DNA of 13,840 nucleotides, taken from Tannerella sp. GTDB taxonomy: Bacteria; Bacteroidota; Bacteroidia; Bacteroidales; Tannerellaceae. The position numbers and the translations under genes are program-made. The notes under the pieces are model-generated. The model worked only from the letters and a program-made list of their open reading frames with translations. It searched no databases and had not been told where the DNA came from. This document shows, piece by piece, positions 7,039 through 13,673 of this stretch. The stretch's first letter is position 1, and each line of letters begins with the position of its first letter. The stretch lies in the NCBI GenBank assembly GCA_031283785.1, contig JAITBC010000048.1, positions 1 through 13,840 on the forward strand. Direction: 5' to 3'.

Positions 7039-7069
7039 ATTGAATTGACAAATATAACGCTTAATTTTG
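7039..7069 (+). promoter_or_regulatory. Promoter of the purF-like/carA/carB operon
   Basis: ATTG (7039-7042), a 19-bp spacer and TAATTTTG (7062-7069) fit TTTG-N19-TAnnTTTG with one mismatch in the -33. The -7 box ends 27 bp before the ATG at 7097, so the leader is short (about 20 nt) and cannot hold a riboswitch. Confidence 0.65.
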
Positions 7070-7096
7070 CATGATTTTTTTATACTGTAAGACCGA

Positions 7097-8992
7097 ATGG
7101 AAACATTAAAGCATGAATGTGGCATAGCCATGATACGACTGCTTAAACCGTTAGATTATTATCACAGCAAATACGGTTCGTGGATGTATGCCCTTAACAG
7201 GCTCTACCTGATAATGGAGAAACAGCATAACAGGGGACAGGAAGGGGCGGGACTTGCCTGTGTGAAACTGGAAGCCGGTCCGGGAGAAGAATATATGTTT
7301 CGCGAAAGAGCCGTCGGCACGGGCGCTATCACGGAAGTATTCGACAACGTATACAAACAATACAGGGACATCCCGCCCGAACAGTTTAAAGACCCGTCGT
7401 TCGCAAAAGCAAATCTGCCTTTCGCCGGCGAGTTATACATCGGACATCTGCGATACAGCACAACGGGCAAATCCGGCCTGTCGTATATCCATCCGTTCCT
7501 GCGCCGCAGTAACTGGCGTGCGCGAAACCTGGCGATCTGCGGCAATTTCAACATGACGAATGTGAACGATATCTTTCAGGATCTGACATCGACGGGACAA
7601 CATCCCCGACATTACGCCGATACGTACTTCATTCTCGAACAACTCGGACATCGCCTCGACCGGGAAGCCGAACGACTGTTCCACAAATATGAAACGGAAG
7701 GATTGAAAAACCTGGATATCACCCACGCAATCGAAGAGAACATCAACCTGGCAAATATAATCGAAAAAGCGGCGTCGACATGGGACGGCGGATATGTCAT
7801 CTGCGGCGTGACCGGCAGCGGGGAATCATTCTCCATCCGCGATCCATGGGGCATACGCACGGCATTCTATTACGCAGATGACGAGATTGTCGTACTGGCA
7901 TCGGAACGTCCCGTCATACAAACCGTTATGAACGTAGACAAAAACGACGTGAAAGAACTGCAGCGCGGAGAAGCTCTCTTCATCAACCGCACAGGAAAAA
8001 TGAAGACATTGCAGATTCTGGATCCGAAGCCTCTAAGCGCCTGCTCGTTCGAACGCATCTATTTCTCACGCGGAAGCGACATCGACATATACAGGGAACG
8101 TAAGAAACTTGGTGAAAATCTGGTCGACGCTATTCTTGAAAAAATCGACTGCGACATCAGACATTCCGTTTTTTCCTTCATCCCCAACACCGCCGAAGTA
8201 GCTTATTACGGCATGCTGGAAGGGCTGCAAAAATACCTTGACGAACTGAAATCAAAACAAATAACCGACAAAGGCCTTTCCTTAAGCGAAGATGAACTGA
8301 GGGGAATACTGTCGCAACGCATCCGTATTGAAAAAGTTGCAATAAAAGATATCAAACTGCGAACGTTCATTGCCGAAGGCAACAGCCGTAACGACCTGGC
8401 AACGCATGTATACGATATCACGTACGGCAGTATTACGCCCTCGGAAGACAACCTTGTGGTCATAGACGACAGTATCGTACGCGGAACGACACTCCGGCAG
8501 AGTATCATAAACATACTCGACCGTCTTGACCCGAAGAAGATAGTCTTCGTATCGTCATCGCCGCAAATACGTTATCCCGACTATTACGGCATCGACATGT
8601 CGAGCATGAACGAATTTATCGCGTTTAAAGCCGCCATTGAACTGCTGAAAGAAAGGAAGAAGGAAGACGTCATTATTGATACTTACCACAAAGCCAGGAA
8701 GCAACAGATGCAGTCAAGCGGGACAATTGTAAATTATGTGAAAGCAATCTACGCGCCGTTCACCGACGACGACATTTCCCGGAAAATGGCCAAACTGCTG
8801 AGCAGCCCGACGACACGCGCGAAAATAGAGCTGGTATTCCAGACCCTCGACGGGCTTCACGCCGCCTGTCCGGATCATCCGGGCGACTGGTATTTCTCCG
8901 GCGACTATCCCACTCCCGGCGGCACAAGAATGGTTAACCGGGCGTTTATCGATTATATGGAAGAAACTTATTTTAATCAGGATAATAAATGA
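7097..8992 (+). CDS. Amidophosphoribosyltransferase, long PurF-like form
   Basis: A 631-residue protein, much longer than E. coli PurF (505). It combines an N-terminal class II glutaminase domain with a phosphoribosyltransferase domain. The predicted nucleophile is Cys8 in E-C-G-I-A-M, so METLKHE would be a propeptide removed to expose it, as in B. subtilis PurF. The glutaminase part also has Q-H-N-R-G-Q-E-G-A-G (43-52), H-L-R-Y-S-T-T-G (117-124), G-N-F-N-M-T-N (149-155) and A-D-T (174-176). The PRPP loop V-V-I-D-D-S-I-V-R-G-T-T-L (454-466) is intact. Expected reaction: PRPP plus glutamine to phosphoribosylamine. However, the region of the usual P-E-T-S motif reads I-P-N-T-A-E (362-367), and 380-450 and 530-631 hold extra sequence. 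It is first in the operon and overlaps carA by 4 bp. It may be a second PurF beside a canonical one elsewhere; I leave the symbol blank for that reason. Confidence 0.87.
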   Translation: METLKHECGIAMIRLLKPLDYYHSKYGSWMYALNRLYLIMEKQHNRGQEGAGLACVKLEAGPGEEYMFRERAVGTGAITEVFDNVYKQYRDIPPEQFKDPSFAKANLPFAGELYIGHLRYSTTGKSGLSYIHPFLRRSNWRARNLAICGNFNMTNVNDIFQDLTSTGQHPRHYADTYFILEQLGHRLDREAERLFHKYETEGLKNLDITHAIEENINLANIIEKAASTWDGGYVICGVTGSGESFSIRDPWGIRTAFYYADDEIVVLASERPVIQTVMNVDKNDVKELQRGEALFINRTGKMKTLQILDPKPLSACSFERIYFSRGSDIDIYRERKKLGENLVDAILEKIDCDIRHSVFSFIPNTAEVAYYGMLEGLQKYLDELKSKQITDKGLSLSEDELRGILSQRIRIEKVAIKDIKLRTFIAEGNSRNDLATHVYDITYGSITPSEDNLVVIDDSIVRGTTLRQSIINILDRLDPKKIVFVSSSPQIRYPDYYGIDMSSMNEFIAFKAAIELLKERKKEDVIIDTYHKARKQQMQSSGTIVNYVKAIYAPFTDDDISRKMAKLLSSPTTRAKIELVFQTLDGLHAACPDHPGDWYFSGDYPTPGGTRMVNRAFIDYMEETYFNQDNK

Positions 8993-10092
8993 ACTTGACA
9001 AAGGCAACATTAATTTTGGATGATGGCAGCAAATACGAAGGATTCTCTTTCGGGGCGGAAAGGGCCGTCACGGGCGAAGTCGTTTTCAATACCGCCATGA
9101 GCGGATATCCCGAAAGCCTCACCGATCCTTCGTATGCCGGGCAGTTGATGGTACTTGCGTATCCGCTTATCGGCAACTACGGCGTTCCGGCACGTACAGT
9201 CCGCCCGGACGGCATTTCCGTCTTTATGGAAAGCGACCGGATTCATGCGGAGGCCATAATCATCAGCGATTACAGCCACCGGTGCAATCACTGGAACTGC
9301 GACTGTACGCTTGCCGAATGGCTGAAGGAAGAAGGTATACCGGGTATTTACGGCGTCGACACGCGAGCGCTGACGAAACGCCTGCGCGAACATGGCGTTA
9401 TGATCGGGAGTATCGTTCCGGGAAACGGGGTGGACGGAAAGGCTGTCGCCGCCCGGCTCGCTGCGTTCAATTACGGCGCGGTGAATTTTGTTGACAAAGT
9501 ATCGTGCAAAGAAATCATAACGTACAACGAAGGGAAAGGCCGGAAACGCGTCGTACTCGTCGACTGCGGCGTGAAACACAATATCATCCGCTGCCTGCAG
9601 AAAAGAGACCTTGCCGTCGTTCGCGTACCGTGGGATTATGACTTCAACGAAATGGAATACGACGGTTTATTCATCAGTAACGGGCCCGGCGACCCGGATA
9701 CCTGCGATGCGACGGTACGCAATATCCGCAAAGCCCTCGGCGGCGACAAACCCGTCTGCGGAATATGCATGGGCAACCAGTTGCTCGCCAAAGCCGGCGG
9801 CGCGTCTGTCTATAAACTCAAATACGGCCACCGCAGCCATAACCAGCCGGTACGTATGGCCGGCAGCAACAAATGCTTCATCACGTCGCAGAATCATGGT
9901 TATGCTGTCGACAACGACACGCTCGGCGACGAATGGGAACCGCTTTTCATCAATATGAACGACGGGACAAACGAAGGTATACGACATCGGAACAAACCGT
10001 TCTTCTCCTCGCAGTTCCATCCCGAAGCATGCAGCGGCCCTACCGATACGGAATTTATATTCGACCGGTTTGCAGGGTTAATGTTTTTATAA
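8989..10092 (+). CDS. carA: Carbamoyl-phosphate synthase, small (glutaminase) subunit
   Basis: A 367-residue class I glutamine amidotransferase subunit that releases ammonia from glutamine and passes it to CarB. The N-terminal CPSase small domain includes E-V-V-F-N-T-A-M-S-G-Y-P-E-S-L-T-D-P-S-Y-A (30-50) and Y-G-V-D-T-R-A-L-T (121-129). The amidotransferase domain starts near 186. The triad is Cys260 (C-G-I-C-M-G-N-Q), His344 and Glu346 (Q-F-H-P-E). The nucleophile elbow has N where E. coli has H (G-H-Q to G-N-Q), and the protein ends about 15 residues earlier than E. coli CarA (382). The ATG at 8989 overlaps the purF-like stop as ATGA, so translation is probably coupled. This start gives the normal N-terminus (A-T-L-I-L-D-D-G) and carB follows 13 bp later. 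Confidence 0.96.
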   Translation: MNLTKATLILDDGSKYEGFSFGAERAVTGEVVFNTAMSGYPESLTDPSYAGQLMVLAYPLIGNYGVPARTVRPDGISVFMESDRIHAEAIIISDYSHRCNHWNCDCTLAEWLKEEGIPGIYGVDTRALTKRLREHGVMIGSIVPGNGVDGKAVAARLAAFNYGAVNFVDKVSCKEIITYNEGKGRKRVVLVDCGVKHNIIRCLQKRDLAVVRVPWDYDFNEMEYDGLFISNGPGDPDTCDATVRNIRKALGGDKPVCGICMGNQLLAKAGGASVYKLKYGHRSHNQPVRMAGSNKCFITSQNHGYAVDNDTLGDEWEPLFINMNDGTNEGIRHRNKPFFSSQFHPEACSGPTDTEFIFDRFAGLMFL

Positions 10093-10105
10093 ATGAATAT
10101 CGGAC

Positions 10106-13100
10106 ATGGAAAATAAAGTGATAAAAAAAGTATTGCTTCTCGGTTCGGGAGCATTGAAAATAGGCGAAGCGGGCGAATTTGACTACTCCGGCTCGCAGGC
10201 GCTGAAAGCGTTGAAGGAAGAACGTATACGTACCGTACTTATCAACCCGAATATTGCAACGGTGCAGACGTCCGACGGCGTGGCGGATAAGGTATATTTC
10301 CTGCCCGTGACGGCGTTCTTTGTCGAAAAAGTGATCGAAAAGGAACGTCCCGAAGGCATCATGCTCGCATTCGGAGGACAGACGGCGCTGAACTGCGGCG
10401 TGGAACTCTACAGGAAAGGCGTGTTTGAGAAATACGACGTCAGGGTACTCGGCACTCCGGTTCAGGCTATCATGGATACGGAAGACAGGGAACTGTTCGT
10501 CGGGAAATTAGACGGGATAAACGTGAAAACGATAAAAAGCGAGGCCGTAGGGAATGTCGCAGATGCACGCCGCGCAGCCGGCGAACTGGGCTATCCGGTC
10601 ATCATCCGCGCCGCTTATGCGCTCGGAGGACTGGGTAGCGGATTCTGCGACGACGAGGATGAACTCAATACGCTCGTCGAAAAAGCGTTCTCTTTCTCCC
10701 CGCAGGTGCTGGTCGAAAAAAGCCTGAAAGGATGGAAGGAAATTGAATATGAAGTCGTACGCGACCGCTTCGACAACTGTATAACCGTCTGCAACATGGA
10801 AAATTTCGACCCGCTGGGTATCCATACGGGCGAAAGTATCGTCATCGCACCGTCGCAGACACTCACCAATGCCGAATATCACAAACTCCGGGAGCTGGCC
10901 ATTCGCATCATCCGCCATATCGGTATCGTCGGCGAGTGCAACGTACAATATGCGCTCGACCCGGAAAGCGAAGACTATCGCGTCATCGAAGTAAACGCAC
11001 GCCTGTCGCGCTCGTCGGCCCTGGCCTCGAAAGCCACCGGTTACCCGCTGGCATTCGTCGCGGCAAAACTCGGATTAGGCTACGGACTTTTCGACCTTAA
11101 AAATTCCGTGACGAAAACTACCACGGCATTCTTCGAACCGGCGCTCGACTATGTCGTGTGCAAAATCCCGCGCTGGGACCTCGGTAAATTCCACGGCGTA
11201 GCACGCGAACTGGGCAGCAGTATGAAGTCGGTCGGCGAAGTGATGTCGATCGGCCGCACGTTCGAAGAAGCCATACAGAAAGGATTGCGGATGATCGGGC
11301 AAGGCATGCACGGGTTCGTCGAAAACAAAGAATTTGTCATATCCGACGTCGACAAAGCGCTCCGCGAACCGACCGACCACCGTATATTCATCATCAGCAA
11401 AGCCTTCCGTGCAGGATATACCGTCGACCATATACACGACCTTACAAAAATAGATAAATGGTTCTTATATAAACTGCAGAACATTATCCATACCGCGGAA
11501 GAACTTGAACGCTTATCATCTCTCGACGAACCGTCATCGACGGAAGAAGCGTCATCGACGGAAAAAGCGTCATCGCCGGCGAATAAAACGGCTTCGCTGT
11601 ACGAATTGATACGCCGGGCAAAAATACAGGGATTCTCAGACTTCCAGATAGCACGCGCCATATGGGGAGAACAAATGGAAGACAAACACATGACGGAGAC
11701 CCGTACGTTACGCAAAAAACTGGGTATCGTGCCCGCAGTAAAACAAATAGACACTCTGGCGGCAGAATATCCGGCACAGACGAACTACCTGTACCTGACA
11801 TACGGCGGGACGGAACATGACGTGACGTATCTCGGCGACCACCGGTCGATTGTCGTACTCGGTTCGGGCGCGTACCGCATAGGCTCGTCCGTCGAATTCG
11901 ACTGGTGCGGCGTGCAGGCGCTGAACACCATACGCAAAGAAGGCTACCGTTCGGTTATGATAAACTACAATCCCGAAACAGTATCAACCGACTATGACAT
12001 GTGCGACCGGTTATATTTTGACGAACTCACGTTCGAACGTGTAATGGATATTCTCGAGCTTGAGAATCCACACGGCGTAATCGTTTCCACCGGCGGACAA
12101 ATCCCGAATAACCTTGCGATGCGTCTCGACCGGCATCATATACCGATCCTCGGGACTACGGCCGGAAGCATCGACAACGCAGAAGACCGTCACAAGTTTT
12201 CGGCCATGCTCGACCGTATCGGCGTAGATCAACCTCGCTGGAAAGAACTTTCGACGCTCAAGGACGTCAATGCCTTCGTCGAAGAAGTGGGATTCCCGGT
12301 GCTGGTACGTCCGAGTTACGTGCTGAGCGGTGCGGCCATGAACGTATGCTCGAACGAAGACGAACTTGTCCGCTTCCTGGAAGTAGCGGCTAACGTGAGC
12401 AGGCAACATCCGGTCGTGATAAGCCGGTTCATCGAATATGCAAAAGAGGTCGAGATGGATGCGGTAGCGGAAAACGGCGATATTGTCGCGTATGCCATCT
12501 CGGAACATATCGAATTTGCAGGCGTGCACAGCGGCGATGCGACGATACAGTTTCCGGCACAGAAATTATATATCGAAACCCTTCGCCGCATCAAACGTAT
12601 AAGCCGCAAAATAGCCCGTGAACTCAATATTTCGGGGCCCTTCAACATCCAATACCTCGCGAAAGAAAACGATATCAAAGTCATTGAATGTAACCTGAGG
12701 GCTTCGAGGAGTTTCCCGTTCGTCAGCAAAGTGCTGAAAATAAATTTTATTGACATAGCAACACGCATCATGCTCGGACTGCCGGTCGAGAAACTCAGCG
12801 GCAACGAGTTCGACCTCGATTACGTCGGCATCAAAGCCTCACAGTTCTCGTTCAACCGCCTGCAAAAAGCCGATCCTGTGCTTGGCGTCGATATGGCATC
12901 AACCGGCGAAGTGGGCTGCCTGGGCGACGATACGTCGGAAGCCATCCTGAACAGTATGCTCTCCGTAGGATACCGCATACCGGAAAAAGCCGTACTGCTT
13001 TCTACCGGGATGACCGAACAAAAGACAGCAATGCTTCATGCATCACGCCTGCTTCAGGAAAAAGGTTACACACTGTACGCCACGGGAGGCACACACCGGT

Positions 13101-13387
13101 TCTTAGAAGATAACAGGATAAAAAGTACGCATGTATACTGGCCAAACGACGACCGTAAGCCGCAGGCGCTCGACCTGCTTCACGAACGGGAAATCGACAT
13201 GGTCGTCAACATCCCACGCGACCTGACGCCCGGCGAACTCGACAACGGCTACAAAATACGCCGCGCCGCCATCGACCTGAATATCCCGCTCCTTACGAAC
13301 GCACGACTGGCCGACGCCTTCATCACGGCTTTCTGCACCCTGACGCCCGACGATATCCGAATCAAAAGCTGGGACGAATACGCCTGA
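10106..13387 (+). CDS. carB: Carbamoyl-phosphate synthase, large subunit (CAD/Ura2-like)
   Basis: A 1093-residue two-ATP-grasp enzyme that makes carbamoyl phosphate from bicarbonate, ammonia and two ATP. First half (about 5-405): G-S-G-A-L-K-I-G-E-A-G-E-F-D-Y-S-G-S-Q (13-31), N-P-N-I-A-T-V-Q-T-S (47-56), F-G-G-Q-T-A-L-N-C-G (89-98), then E-V-N-A-R-L-S-R-S-S-A-L (295-306). Oligomerisation domain: about 425-550, carrying a Ser-rich insert (471-494). Second half (about 580-960): G-S-G-A-Y-R-I-G-S-S-V-E-F-D-W (586-600) and N-P-E-T-V-S-T-D-Y-D (622-631). The C-terminal MGS-type allosteric domain (about 978-1085) has L-Y-A-T-G-G-T-H. The first-half signatures are closer to eukaryotic CAD/Ura2 than to E. 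coli CarB (G-A-G-P-I-V-I-G-Q-A-C). It follows carA by 13 bp. E. coli CarB has 1073 residues; the insert explains most of the difference. Confidence 0.96.
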   Translation: MENKVIKKVLLLGSGALKIGEAGEFDYSGSQALKALKEERIRTVLINPNIATVQTSDGVADKVYFLPVTAFFVEKVIEKERPEGIMLAFGGQTALNCGVELYRKGVFEKYDVRVLGTPVQAIMDTEDRELFVGKLDGINVKTIKSEAVGNVADARRAAGELGYPVIIRAAYALGGLGSGFCDDEDELNTLVEKAFSFSPQVLVEKSLKGWKEIEYEVVRDRFDNCITVCNMENFDPLGIHTGESIVIAPSQTLTNAEYHKLRELAIRIIRHIGIVGECNVQYALDPESEDYRVIEVNARLSRSSALASKATGYPLAFVAAKLGLGYGLFDLKNSVTKTTTAFFEPALDYVVCKIPRWDLGKFHGVARELGSSMKSVGEVMSIGRTFEEAIQKGLRMIGQGMHGFVENKEFVISDVDKALREPTDHRIFIISKAFRAGYTVDHIHDLTKIDKWFLYKLQNIIHTAEELERLSSLDEPSSTEEASSTEKASSPANKTASLYELIRRAKIQGFSDFQIARAIWGEQMEDKHMTETRTLRKKLGIVPAVKQIDTLAAEYPAQTNYLYLTYGGTEHDVTYLGDHRSIVVLGSGAYRIGSSVEFDWCGVQALNTIRKEGYRSVMINYNPETVSTDYDMCDRLYFDELTFERVMDILELENPHGVIVSTGGQIPNNLAMRLDRHHIPILGTTAGSIDNAEDRHKFSAMLDRIGVDQPRWKELSTLKDVNAFVEEVGFPVLVRPSYVLSGAAMNVCSNEDELVRFLEVAANVSRQHPVVISRFIEYAKEVEMDAVAENGDIVAYAISEHIEFAGVHSGDATIQFPAQKLYIETLRRIKRISRKIARELNISGPFNIQYLAKENDIKVIECNLRASRSFPFVSKVLKINFIDIATRIMLGLPVEKLSGNEFDLDYVGIKASQFSFNRLQKADPVLGVDMASTGEVGCLGDDTSEAILNSMLSVGYRIPEKAVLLSTGMTEQKTAMLHASRLLQEKGYTLYATGGTHRFLEDNRIKSTHVYWPNDDRKPQALDLLHEREIDMVVNIPRDLTPGELDNGYKIRRAAIDLNIPLLTNARLADAFITAFCTLTPDDIRIKSWDEYA
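11516..11587 (+). repeat. Four 18-bp tandem units inside carB
   Basis: Four consecutive 18-bp units begin TCATC: 11516-11533, 11534-11551, 11552-11569 and 11570-11587. They encode S-S-L-D-E-P, S-S-T-E-E-A, S-S-T-E-K-A and S-S-P-A-N-K (residues 471-494). The second and third differ at one base. The repeats keep the frame, so copy-number change would lengthen or shorten an acidic Ser-rich linker within the oligomerisation region. Confidence 0.88.
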
Positions 13388-13449
13388 CACCCCGCCCACG
13401 CCCCCGCCCCGCCGCAACCCGCGCCACGCCGCGCCCCGCCCCGCGAGGC
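13388..13449 (+). other. C-rich, T-free tract right after the carB stop
   Basis: From the A of the carB stop codon to 13449 there is no T at all. In 13391-13440 I count 35 C, 11 G, 4 A and 0 T. This is sharply different from the balanced coding DNA before it and the AT-richer DNA after it. No T-run hairpin terminator was found after carB, so a C-rich, G-poor transcript at this point could act as a Rho-loading site. The same bases in the carB frame read as a Pro/Ala-rich extension. Confidence 0.75.
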
Positions 13450-13673
13450 TGACGGGGTGGTCAATACCGCCGGTATAAGTCTCCCGCAACACGAGGGAAG
13501 AAAAATTCAGTTGGGATAACTCTCCCGCTGTCGGCGGGAAGAAAAATTCAGCCGGGAAAGAACTCATCGTGTACTGCCGGAAAGAGAAATTACCACAAGT
13601 CGCGATAAGCTCTCTCGACATAAAAAGTTTGTTCTTTAGAACGTTATAAAAAAAGAGACAAAAAAAATTGGGT
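13450..13673. other. Non-coding DNA between carB and the IS end
   Basis: I see no credible gene here. The segment holds a 13-bp palindrome (13464-13476, arms ATACCG/CGGTAT around one C), a pair of 41-bp imperfect repeats (13480-13557), and an AT-rich stretch with A-runs (13618-13670) leading to the insertion-sequence end. A weak inverted repeat GTTC/GAAC lies at 13631-13642. Confidence 0.6.
13480..13557. repeat. Two imperfect 41-bp tandem repeats
   Basis: The segments starting at 13480 and 13521 share TCTCCCGC at their left ends and GGGAAGAAAAATTCAG further right (13495-13510 and 13536-13551), with a period of 41 bp. The second copy forms TCCCGC/GCGGGA (13523-13528 and 13534-13539) around a 5-nt loop; the first keeps only TCCC/GGGA. 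No T-run follows, so they are not normal terminators. Confidence 0.75.

Noticed and set aside
10093..10116. Seven-codon ORF (MNIGHGK) overlapping the carB start
   Set aside because: It starts right after the carA stop in another frame and could couple translation, but so short an ORF is expected by chance and nothing supports its use.
11149..11801. Long minus-strand ORFs opposite carB
   Set aside because: They are shadows of a high-GC coding frame: the sense strand has clear CarB motifs throughout, and the antisense products are rich in Ser/Cys/Arg without family features.
13480..13557. Possible CRISPR array
   Set aside because: There are only two directly adjacent imperfect copies with no unique spacers and no cas genes.
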